Shown piece by piece: positions 27,801-30,564 of a DNA stretch of 64,000 nt. This DNA comes from Billgrantia endophytica (lineage in GTDB: Bacteria > Pseudomonadota > Gammaproteobacteria > Pseudomonadales > Halomonadaceae), in the NCBI RefSeq assembly GCF_002879615.1, contig NZ_PNRF01000042.1:1-64000 (forward strand), written 5' to 3'. Position 1 is the stretch's first letter. Each line of letters begins with the position of its first letter. Under the pieces are notes generated by a model. The model searched no databases, was not told the DNA's origin, and saw nothing but the letters and a program-made list of their open reading frames with translations. Made by a program: the position numbers and the translations under genes.

Positions 27801-30521
27801 TTGGCCGAGGCCGGGGGCAGCGACAACCTGCGGCTGCTCAACAGCCAGCGTGTCGTTGCCGTGCGCAGCACGGACCCGGGTTCCTTCGGCAGCAACCACC
27901 TGTCGGTGAGTGGCGGCAATAATATCCTGATCGGCGGTAGCGGCGATGATCGCCTGATGGGTGGCAGCGGCGACGACATCCTGATCGGTGACCATGGCGA
28001 CGTGATTTTCGCCAGCACCAACGATTTCCGGGACGTGGCGCGTATCATCGTGCGCGACGAGGGCTATGACGGCAACGACATCCTCGAAGGTGGCAGCGGC
28101 GACGACATCCTGCTCGGCGGGGGTGGCAGCGATATCCTCTACGGCGGTACCGCCGACAGTGGCGACGATTCCGGGAACGACATCCTGATTGGCGACTTTG
28201 CCGAGCTGATTTTCGTCGATGGCCAGCTACGCGAGCTGCGTACCCTGCCCAGTGGGCGCGGCGGCAACGACGAATTGCATGGCGGCGACGGCCGCAACGT
28301 ACTGGTCGGTGGCGAAGGCGACGATCTGATCACCGCCGGTCCCGATGGCGATGTCGACCAGCAAGCCGACCCGTCGCCGCTCGACACCATCGTACTGGGC
28401 GACCATGGCACCCTGGTCTGGAACCCCGCCGGCGTACTGGTGCAAGCCACGTCGCGGCTCGCGGTGGACGCCGGTGATCCGCCCGGCGACGAAACTCTGG
28501 CGGCGCGTGGCGGCAACGACACCATACGCCTCAAGGGGGGCAACAACCTGGTGATCGGCGGTGTCGGTAGCGACGATATCGAGATCCTCCAGGGTGGCCA
28601 CGCTTCTCGTCAGATCGTGCTGGGTGATCGTGGCGAACTGCGCTGGAACGACGCTGGCGTGCTGATCGCCGCCGATAGCATCGATCACGCCCTGGGCGGT
28701 GACGACACCGTCACTATCGAATCGGGGGATGTGCTGTTCATCGGCGGTGCAGGCGACGACACCCTTGAGATCACCCATGCCTCCGTCAGTAGCGAACATG
28801 TGCTGCTGGGCGACAATGGCCGGATGCGTTGGGACGACAACGGTGTCCTGCGCGAGATGGTCAGCACCGCGCCGCAGGTGGCTGGCAACGACCGCATTAC
28901 GCTGAATGCCGGGCGCAATGCCATCATCGCCGGTGCCGGCGACGACGTGATTGCCACTGGCGACCAGCGCAGTATCGTGCTGGCCGACCTGGGCAGGCTG
29001 GAGTGGAATGCGCGCGGTATCCTGACGCGAGCCGTTTCCACCGACCCCGGTCGGGGGGGCAGCGACAGCATCACGGTCGGCAATGGCGGCAATCTGGTGA
29101 TCGGTGGCGACGGCGATGACGTCATCGTCAGTGGCGATGGCAACGACCTGCTGGCCGGTGATCACGCGGAGGCGATCTTCGATGCCAATGGCACCATTGT
29201 TTCCTTCACCTCGCTACACGTCACCCATGGCGGCAACGACACGATCGTGAGCGGTGCGGGCAACGACTGGATCATCGGTGGTTACGGCAACGATGTGATT
29301 CGTACCACGGCGGGCGATAATGTGGTGATCGGCGATAACGGTCGCATTACCGCCGTCAATGGCATTCGAGCCAGTGTCGAAAGCCTGGACACCGGCGAGA
29401 CCACGGGGGGCGACGACGAAATCCACCTGGGTACCGGCAATGATCAGGTGATCGGCGGGGTCGGTAGCGACTGGATCACCAACGTGTCGGGAGAAACCGT
29501 GATCATCGGTGACGTCGGGCGGATTCTCAGCGACACCGAGGGCCGTTACACGCTGGCCGAAACGGGTGATCCCCGACTCGGCGGCAGCAACCGCCTGATC
29601 GGCGGCAGCGATCGCGACATCATGTTCGGTGGCCGTGGCGATGACTACCTCGACGGCGGTGCCGGCGACGACATCCTGCTCGGCGACTTCGGGCGGGTGA
29701 CCCGGACGCCGACGATGATCACCGTGGAGACGACCGACCATTTCCAGGGTGGCAACGACACCCTGATCACCGGACCAGGGCGCGATATCGCCATCGGTGG
29801 CGCGGGCTTCGATCGTTTCGACGGTGACTTCAACCATGACATCATGATCGGTGAATATGCGCGTATTCGTATCATGCTCAGCGGCGACAATGAGATCGAG
29901 AATGTCATTTCGATCGTCACTCTGGCCCAAGGCCGCCTGGACCTGATCCGTCAGGCCCAGCAGGAACTCTATACCGAGGAGGGTGAGTCCGCGGGTAGTG
30001 TCCAGGCCTGGCTCGACATGACCCCGGGAAGCCTCATCGGAGCCACCAGCAATATGATCGAGCGCGACATGCCACAGCGTGCCATCACCGGCATGGCAGG
30101 CCTGCGTCAGTTGATCGACGATTGGGTCAGCCAGCAGCAGGGAGCCAGCGGCACCGGCCAGGCCACGACGACCAGCACCGCCGTCGCCACGGGCGATGGC
30201 CTGGACGCCATGCTGCCCGACGACGAGGAAGAAGCCATTGTCGATGCGCCCGAGGAAGCGGATACCGATGAGGGTGACGTCGAAGGGGGCGGCAACGGTG
30301 TTGAAGCGGATGCCGAGCCCGACATCGACGCACCGGTCGCCGAAGATGACGAGGATGGTGCCGCGGCGGGCCTGGCGATTGCACTGGCCGGCATGAGTGG
30401 CTGGGGCGTGACCAGGGCGGGTCGAGTCGCAGACGATACGCGGCTCAAGACGCTGCGCCGTGAGCGGGCCGCTGATGACTGGCACCGTATTAGCCGCGTC
30501 AGTGACGAAGACGGAAGGTAG
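3819..30521 (+). CDS. Giant LEPR-XLL exoprotein/adhesin, 8,900 residues
   Basis: A single uninterrupted 26.7-kb frame. Residues 1-34 are strongly basic; LEPRMLLSAD (residues 40-49) is the LEPR-XLL motif found near the N-terminus of very large exoproteins. It lacks a classical signal peptide. The body runs through Gly-Asp-rich RTX-like turns (about 127-560), a long haemagglutinin/leukotoxin-like region of Gly-Ala repeats (about 1,200-4,650), a charged coiled coil (4,725-4,878), more haemagglutinin-like repeats, Calx-beta-like domains (about 7,165-7,600) and RTX modules (about 7,888-8,690). The end is an acidic linker, an 18-residue hydrophobic stretch (8,848-8,865) and a basic tail. GGAGAG upstream supports the start. 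It is predicted to be a secreted, calcium-binding, surface-attached adhesin or matrix protein exported by the flanking genes. The substrate role and location are inferred. Confidence 0.9.
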   Translation: MNHPFRPLRKPLTELVGKLTRERRATRAQAERSKFVFEGLEPRMLLSADPLTAVVAAGSDMVLRMGAEEQALELVDTVDGAEQVIHRFDLDALEDGDITIQGSDDDDSLRFDESLLNHSALSGLVINFHGGDGDDTLDLANSQGLIINFVGGDGDDRINGLEADTQWSLSGEGQGEATWSDESGWLSFSGVTTIDAAFYLDDEEGVEDVFTHSLSTTMAEAQWSLYDERSLSLGGIDFEGIDILTGLHGHILDYSEYATSVEVDLGERTGTGFQRVEGFGHVIGTNGDDILIGDIDSTQSVVLDGRNGDNLIIGGGGNDTLKAGAGQSTLISRAGDDIFALSDSLGDDFTPEEAELTYVIERTGGDIILGSEDGVATVNGILSFTHQPVEIVLAAAGDGQTLDASGYALGGVTFQARDIATNTRMIGSDQDDRFILGAGGGEVTGNDGEENLIEAQADANMLLTDDDLAVDGWAQWDLSGISLAHLVGGESDNVLDASGFSGSVRLEAIAGDNTLRAGGGDAILIGGIGNDSLYGGAGDDVLFGNRGNNVIDGGAGTNSVLGTTSHYLRLFGDEGDGTLVRGDFAEEHLLVWDRAAGDTVEFHYDGERTIALGLDAEALEIQHALEQLEGIGAGNVQVAREVDDDEVRWTIRFVGDFMAVDDSGSFTTALDGDSLGVALVGAAGGAVISSTQNRAREAGIDTLTNVQHGMLQAEFGNTVLDASGFAGDAYLQGGSGNDVMHGGQGFTQFVTVAGDNVLHAGSGENDIIGGVGHDHLIITLAPGQTAVNVAGDTFAVDGTSSSYRSVDQLTLIGNGDDNTLDASGWHGVGEYTSLIELMQQGGATQEEVDTFLAALGAVLPEAHEFESQEAYEAYLATYIEGSGLEDAGAMLTVALADGSEHWLNIADARSLEDLILLLETIEGLEAEFDTAAGRLVVSDTTSGEGGFSIDADDTAGILSAALGMAMEGGEWRSQPLAAQGVMIDATQGGNNTLRGSRGDDRFIVVAGQHDIDGGDGINTLVAEHAGGDITLSDDRLTMGSVATEALANIQRAELRLSSGDGVTLDSTDFSGQTHFRLAIGVGDVDVEANDDDEVVVDLAADSLAGLESVNVSDNVTLVGYWTGDSTLGDDVDVTFTSNTELRANGRLTLEGAILATDGGDLTLSARQLVIDGGSELTAEGGTLHLSAQLPPTVLAPVNSFVDVGLFDLSINIDDATLSGGDVIVDARLVDPDRDWFNQRTGTSFIDKGIDAALDFLQGISLFGSISTLIADVTIDIGPQAVIVATEGDITIASEIDITAEASPSKAWGIGVSVSTLITRSNVHVHGSLDAANDIHLSSSVTTTQSVAAEPDGLGGVAGAVAVSVLVSDSRVMVWNDATLKAGNDLTVAATTVENNTTKAASAPDKGKVGIALAINVESSRTEAQLAGDVTVGGDLVVMAETRQASDSGAVSASAGTAKPKGPSSLIDGVESSAKDLSPTAVIGNTQEAVTKAIGDKVKAQIADKAPGFIGDLFKDSGEKKNTFDVAAAIAVSVDLNIAEARLGTTVNRDGDALDMHDERSVIRVLDGEVVVEALSEHRPAVSASGSASGVDPNKKDDSSFQDQVLGNTLLAKALAKPKDSAVKGNDSAETQKKEDNANKIAGKDAAKVGVAGAVSVGKLDNVANASIEGNVDLDAGKAIRVEAQSLNAVDTDSLWGMNLYTAAKAFDDLEGTYDHTSHDTPSELSAGGTVLVGDGHQAGGVGGNVYKFVGDDEESPVDLAQEDFDDESRWEQLGTPLELRIQEFIDTLDGYTSGNLGLPGSFDSWTVATAEGSKLAIAGAANVFLINQDSDARIRSGATINLGGASDIAAAEAPLEGQAVSVVAHTDNHLLSMIGNISLPKFAGANEATGEAWKKAFKSDIDKIKSGFAGVKSEGSAIGAAVGVHLLGGNTSAMVESGVAMVADSLDVSASNDTVLLGLGASGGKADNVAFNATAVANVVENTTLAQIEDGVQLRIGNGSVAGEDDGPSLRVSANDTTYAFGIAGSVASGNSVGVGISVAVSVVSRDTTAVIGSLANDLGYSGNIHVGGDVLVEANTSGVVVDLALAGAKAGGKSSSGVTSDGGTSGGSGEDDPNKWPNNQSNYDNVLAELTGKLGQGGGSGGGGDTQNSYGVGVSGSVVVHIGNDNTQALIQGLDVLEVIGHTRVSANDDTHLGILAGGASLALGSDGPQVAVAGAAALAFQDGITRARIDHVARLDSQGVIVEALRSGWSVVASAGLAIARGQKGFGFAGSASVLVSERSVDARLRNIGEGQLGDVSVTARDAANTVLVAGAVAGGGRAGIGGAAAYADMAHQVTAHGEALGSEASAVVVEGMAVAAESRALIVSVAGSAGIGASAKGVGLAGTVAVNLIGNSTGALLEDAYLTAPAAEGGGSGDSLPSVVVSAQDESSIWSLSGAVGVGGSAGFGAGIAVNRIANETSALIEGGTIEGAASVAVLATNTGLLRSLTIGVGASKKVAGAGSVSANMIFNTLHAGVKDAALEVAGDVSVMALDRSQLIAISGAAAGSGKVALAGSVSVNMIDNDTAASIISSQVEAGGNVLVDAASEALVVSVALGGAGAGKVGLAGAITVNLVSGQTVAHLQNSDITAGGDIQVQATDSAQLVVIAIGAAGAGKVAGGISSTTVQTDNAIVALVEGGRLEAENVNVWAGLADDDAREAFDLQALIGVNPETEGTELAPDEDPDEDEPDIAARDLGNVDWTAGVINISIAGAGAGAASGAAAVGLNWMRSSVRAEISGGAEVTAGEDVSVIAADDKGLVNFAFGVAGAGKVAGGAAIAFNYIGGDPTDPSRTVDNTSDDDVDASEDMLILEGGGNTFDYRVGQVAAVIDDATVTAEAGDVTVAAAATAQLLNITAGGAGAGKVALAGSIAINFMQHDLLATVRNGAEVEATDGDITVSASVAPIMINVAGAAAGAGAVGLAGASATNDMASIVSARIEGADTVLTAGGDIRVVAELIRVTDVPTIGIGGDLIADEEEDEDRPALPEQGDQIWSFALSGAGAGKVAVAGALSLNWLRTNVEAVVDAATLTAGGDITLQASDDLGLNAFTAAGAGAGAFAMAGYMAYNYIGGDPDDPTSDAANRIQALIKNGASVTSTGGSVMLSALSDSRINAYALGGAVAGFAALSGTTSLNFTRKDIRADVLGGSQVSAAGDIAIAAADTSRITSASAQVNVAVKGGAAGISVSYHDIQNSIVAGSQGSDLTSSDGGDILITADSRSENLIVIAGVTYGTFGAGAGNAGSSLINNATQARIDGGSATADGSLLVHADSFDTSTITLGTVAVGAVAVGGGVGVDLMGSTTEAWIGGGAVVHAAGNGAALNIATRWGDGDWASESRHGVVVLATSRMEFLSLALTVAGGATGALAANVTVDGINGHTHAYIDNASVTSERDVVVRALHRSDADSGGGAAAIDMTAAFAAGVDVSLLGHQTHAWIDGGDYNDDGPMVSGGVVDVDARADISFVSVVIGAAVGIGGTAAAGSASAVDLSINTLAYVRDVTISAASIQVGADNRVDGRYIVGAAAGSGGVGIGASLAVGLLNPTAIADVVGATLIATHDIAVEARQRLDIGITVATAAVGSGAVAGSVSVMMVDAVTEARVLSSETRHGLLNAGGDVSVMASTTTRMNEREAPADYLQGVGTVAVGGVGAGASVDVMVLREQTRATIGDGTTVDAGGDIVVEAQLDRQLNSSVVAFSASAALSLSGAISVISLGSGLSEENYQEVQALDDLLGNTFAGFQNGEFNLQVEAGDDDSGIDDPLDPDEQAGFDDDFDAPPNAGNHNQANREKTNDAMAELTSTLTASDPFDIDSGQLVGDTAATVGRNVALEAGGDIVIEAEERLEIHAITGSGAVSGVASVGVSIAVVELNGAVTATVGAGSTLEAGGDITLSSHLASNVDIDAYGGSAALYVAVGGQSATLLDRTQQLAYLEAGSGPSSGVTIASANHVQVQASAERDYSLLAAGGAIGSVAAGVSVGIVQVDGATRAWVGDDARIGIDSQVASLTVSAASLDRIDLTVVAVAAGLGGAGTANVSTVTLGNDVQAWLGDGVTLEALGDVLISALHTPRVSVESVGVAVSAGVGIGASVVVGNLGTQVLAQVGTPGTANSDISLSARDLIVKAGVERLGDAPSLYAEAVGSAGGALLGLNATVVTLRDTSSAQALIADTQQRRGAPGNAGDGEHNLSLSGHLLLTTDLVTHLEGRALSVVGGLVAAGAAVVDVRQNTQSRARLGDGHLVAANRVTLDAAGHQQADLYTLAGSGGVVAGAGAGNHLHQTAITEALVGASTLEVRAAVASPDPDAGKILLRADQTFELESEILAAAGGVFGGTGAEATFRIEANTLAGVADLAVLTADTIDMLADSTVIRERLAGAGNDTIRGVAGGAVAGAGASSDALFDLDTRVEVGRDAVLTTTLGDMRLEAFNAITFHDQINLTAAGLGSGAGITSHIRDDDMAASVLIHDNAVLYSAGELVATARGTGDLSSVLLMDTYGAATVGVGDVRVILSPTNRIVMAEGAHATAYGDINFAAGGDIRGNRDEYALSATLDSFAGSLIPITDLNARAEMDQSHLIDIRSGAELVGARDITLFTERFGYSDMNAQAKGVNWLSAIGSAIDAALGGGGGTEILDGDVVTLSDGRVNIDGTVRTGIDRHQRLVLEMADIEAQAHDINQALDSLRDDLLAIRGANEPEILTLLGQIDALEAQLVLLEEQLEELNDKLVELEADRAELEGELDELEDELADLNTALEAAQADEDDEEIARLEAEIADKQDEIEAKEDEIEAKQAAITARNVEIADTEQVIASRESEIASTQDQIATKQAEINAKQVEIDAKEAELDDLFVGNAGDFLVAREGYDDIGFSVGYTRGQSELVDELRSLRERFTLYRSSGNELLVEFYENEIERIEQRLLDEGFAERVGDDILINEVDQLTVYIDDIWAQAGTVYVFANDLTGSGEVDAPGDASVTILNTAPSRMVLGSTEIPQVVGGLYFNLTEVDSYEAINLLNASLTTTLSGLNPAGSEEATPRITIVNSHGVSFDPNDGTQGQVLDALVRGLQLEGLSDTQRDAFLYDGTDYGSAPPPSVLFALTGTTRNVSGEIIAYAAGSLEIEGEMRAESLVLSSAGEISVRGLSQFNPGGNPDAQAVDAHDDNGVGQLSAEALEAIRNSRGDSPDLSAGVIVIDAEYVNLNGYIRAGEDSYRLVLGDADAQRIADHIRSGSTSSIVLPASSGTALAIFNPRTGQIEVQNIAIEGGRLDITGHVVNTGNGLLEVLGGYGTIEVVNETQYTLAVGGLDVSRPGQGILRINDKFTGLHEYTYDSNGDNTYTFKPREDVRYGFSVAQDSTERRYAQKGSSSWLGIDALAADPRTLNWGDVEHSPGKLQEALSYFYVGNESGYQYGETQVGAGDEEELPDWNDIEAKLVDKWSTSTWYGKKTNYGKYVQERESVILHTHSVEANHDVLIRFIGNDTGTINIDSRGDVVLIGDLANHNGTSTVRTDGEILQADDQRRDIRISGADVVLRAENGIGAGRSIDLYNRLGPDAAQAPPMRLDAVTVRGDINIGQLNGDLIVDRAHTEFGDVRLVAQGDLLAGTLTGGESSHIEADNVTLRAGGAIGTIDTPLLLQQADEGRLNAEAGGDIALRQVSGDLGIERVASEAGSVWISVEGDLVDRNDDSRRDERTFEQLRDGVWHQMGLTDENRIEDAKRELEARKNNEYDTYWNYRLSTSEDVLGGLADGDVYEVLEVREDGSILLGVRQGDEIYTVTIQAPDIEADEPRAEHRFYTGGETFITIDSLLQVTDEGGIAGTGLAVVGQALTYRRVVEYDENLGVILTERERAAYAEALRQLDPDISDTELEDRIDGIEADRNTVYQRMHDSYGVDGNGDAAFLRDLDFQAQLTAAEIANIEGSIKIWTEQELLSLIGSGLLQETTNTRPDIQAPNIVAAGDITLIAGGNVGVASGREVLDMSGGLAGLSDEERVLLSAAERQDVSYLKHEPVEARVNFTSVEREDGVTTLVLELSDGGVWDTDHFSVGEWLDIAGATLNGTEGGLYYEIVGIEGDGTRLQLETRLDAVAEAGILVEMATVVLDPQAEVSEGNVIRYIAISQVEDFNIANGGDVYVEAGGSIYLGADAEGQNVDLSLARLEAGGDARIRVSGSILAADVAGDLVIRSNDLVLEAANGQIGSGEEAPLQLNLREDANVTARAWGSIFLHEIGGDLNVSTMFSQSGDIWLEAAGSITDGLNHDLLNMLANNVTLIAGDSIGSAGNFLELATRAGAPGGGIVTATAGNDIYLDGVDGHLRVGFIEAGGHTHLRALLDIIGTQANELAGDILTKTLRLETRIGGIGQADRLLAIMTDDDEGRLDIDSADTVFVREVLGSADLNRTGDLRLGQVSAGSDDTLALLFSEVGNILNALDEGEVNILSYGVYLVAQHNIGRQDKVITTATGVLQGESREGQVFLDNSGHLIIDGLGLTAAGDIEITTNSPLTVREDVMSVSGNVYFYAMESLDPGDIVTFTNGVRVEAQQGSIFVFAADGIVIDDDQVVLKAANDIHLRVETWETTLLGILLDDARATSILRGTLEAGDTLHMVGGNEKGQDWLIDDDALLIATAVQLDTGDGDNRFELQGRIQGNDVELNGGNGGDVLWLSGEIEADHVRVQGGAGDDHVTFDGIHGLGRLEVGLGDGDDTLRVHGTLHAADGMLFDGAAGDDDLMLHADELIGEIVVLGGEGDDLITVVELNSRDDLLTLDGGAGSDTYRIVTHQGGNANYEITVADSGAINDGVDFLFIEGRGFDDYTNVLERGLSDYVDGNTSDLFLVRKNFIARLDGDAGAGVTGNNVERINYGADINGRVTVNGHDGDDVFIVDDTSALMTLDGGNGDDRFQVGQIFEDHPNPEGTAVDGVYASGVRVGDEIRVTQTTLGYLSYGNSEAMVIYGGDGDDDFIVYSNRALLRLEGEGGNDNFVIRAFVAGDEIEVFGGGGDDFIEYNINAPVSIDGGSGYNTVTVLGTEANDNFVITEDGVFGAGLNIGFNNIQRVRVDGLEGDDTFFVLSTRFDVVTELIGGVGSDTFIIGGDVTGRVVAVDPEGRSSLVTHGVASEDEAYANLLADGLPISIADESRGAVVVDQPGGQTRVVEGGSASAYFLSLALSTDGIADGAMVTLTVSAAMASTNDRNRTPSGGRSAETVLLSLDEHGDYAQAITVDFVFQDGEWTPAQEIFVKAPDDDVVQGTREVTISYLAQVQMPAGHDGELPDALAALLDQSINNTMITVYDNDLGDLVLDVPNDRLQLIEGDAETGQDGSFDVRLSSPPLAGETVTVTLDLSAFGDRVVASETMLTFTADNWDQAQTVTLTAVDNDRVENRLDAMLGFTIESDHGDSVYADAEPGMVRVTVYDNDSASLVVQSDGGTRVTTEGGTDSYTLRLTQQPEAPVTVRLNTDGFTDFRLGERVFLDEVFSGSMSVMALPAEHAGTVLQLTDGSWQELGVTVGMLLTLTDGAGNELDGTFKVNNVDADGRLHLTAAADLPEGELILTHVGTPAVTFDAGNWHQPVEIVVAADVHYVAAENSIDDMVFAPQPNALDRIQGPLILEGGVGDIDRSINAAIMLPGERSAYLDKDGDGEIDSVLGSGDETEDTDTLILHADASVADLVGKLTANHITGLGLGEGTLEQDDGHDGTIVTERGIHFHGFEVVELLLGSGDDFLEIDLDPIHYAGDWTLDEIDGQAALQRSDGGSWRDDGFRRGDSLLIGGERFLIAGFIGDGGMLLDRPKADVLPLWEGGRHEVIREMPLTVVHGGGGDDHIVISGGYEAQVPLIVFGDTSRNGERYSASGGLPNRHGQPFTEHGNNILDASGAVGGVVLVGGKGNDKLYGGTGDDQLFGGGGNNLLDASLGGNNHLYGNGSIDVDISTRLSLADAVMTLHSATGDVDHATGDRLEAGDNILVGGDGNDILIGDHGVIELAEAGGSDNLRLLNSQRVVAVRSTDPGSFGSNHLSVSGGNNILIGGSGDDRLMGGSGDDILIGDHGDVIFASTNDFRDVARIIVRDEGYDGNDILEGGSGDDILLGGGGSDILYGGTADSGDDSGNDILIGDFAELIFVDGQLRELRTLPSGRGGNDELHGGDGRNVLVGGEGDDLITAGPDGDVDQQADPSPLDTIVLGDHGTLVWNPAGVLVQATSRLAVDAGDPPGDETLAARGGNDTIRLKGGNNLVIGGVGSDDIEILQGGHASRQIVLGDRGELRWNDAGVLIAADSIDHALGGDDTVTIESGDVLFIGGAGDDTLEITHASVSSEHVLLGDNGRMRWDDNGVLREMVSTAPQVAGNDRITLNAGRNAIIAGAGDDVIATGDQRSIVLADLGRLEWNARGILTRAVSTDPGRGGSDSITVGNGGNLVIGGDGDDVIVSGDGNDLLAGDHAEAIFDANGTIVSFTSLHVTHGGNDTIVSGAGNDWIIGGYGNDVIRTTAGDNVVIGDNGRITAVNGIRASVESLDTGETTGGDDEIHLGTGNDQVIGGVGSDWITNVSGETVIIGDVGRILSDTEGRYTLAETGDPRLGGSNRLIGGSDRDIMFGGRGDDYLDGGAGDDILLGDFGRVTRTPTMITVETTDHFQGGNDTLITGPGRDIAIGGAGFDRFDGDFNHDIMIGEYARIRIMLSGDNEIENVISIVTLAQGRLDLIRQAQQELYTEEGESAGSVQAWLDMTPGSLIGATSNMIERDMPQRAITGMAGLRQLIDDWVSQQQGASGTGQATTTSTAVATGDGLDAMLPDDEEEAIVDAPEEADTDEGDVEGGGNGVEADAEPDIDAPVAEDDEDGAAAGLAIALAGMSGWGVTRAGRVADDTRLKTLRRERAADDWHRISRVSDEDGR
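11400..13420 (+). repeat. Gly-Ala-rich AGAGKV repeats within the giant gene
   Basis: At least ten protein repeats of the form GGAGAGKVALAGSIAINF alternate with segments ending in GGDI or GGNV plus a beta strand, at intervals of roughly 55-80 residues. Repeated blocks of GGGGCCGGCAAGGT-like DNA encode them. They resemble the repeats of fusobacterial leukotoxin-like filamentous adhesins. Similar but more diverged units extend on both sides, to about 7.8 and 17.3 kb. Confidence 0.7.
17990..18450 (+). other. Predicted coiled coil in the giant protein
   Basis: Residues about 4,725-4,878 are almost entirely Glu, Asp, Leu, Ile, Ala, Lys and Gln with heptad-like spacing, including EEQLEELNDKLVELE and repeated EIEAKEDEIEAKQ-type units. 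The segment has neither the Gly/Asp turns nor the beta pattern found on both sides. It would form a helical rod of about 150 residues in the middle of a beta-rich filament. Confidence 0.8.
25311..26620 (+). other. Calx-beta-like domains of the giant protein
   Basis: Residues about 7,165-7,600 contain two to three domains with the marks of the Calx-beta fold: VVEGGSASAYFLSLAL-, LIEGD- and TTEGGTDSYTLRL-type starts, VTLTAVDNDRVEN or similar near the ends, and the linking VTVYDND motif twice. Such domains bind calcium in extracellular proteins. Confidence 0.65.
27480..29860 (+). repeat. C-terminal RTX-type calcium-binding modules
   Basis: Residues about 7,888-8,690 carry many GGxGxDxL nonapeptide-like turns such as GGSGDDILIGD. 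They are organised in longer modules of about 50-75 residues: GDxGxLxW, xxxGVL, an S-containing strand, then GGxDTI and NLVIGGxGxD. At least eight modules can be counted between 28.38 and 29.75 kb. RTX repeats bind calcium and drive folding outside the cell in type I secreted proteins. Confidence 0.85.
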
Positions 30522-30564
30522 GCAATGCGATGCCGAACCATGATCACGGGGGCAGCACAGCCTA

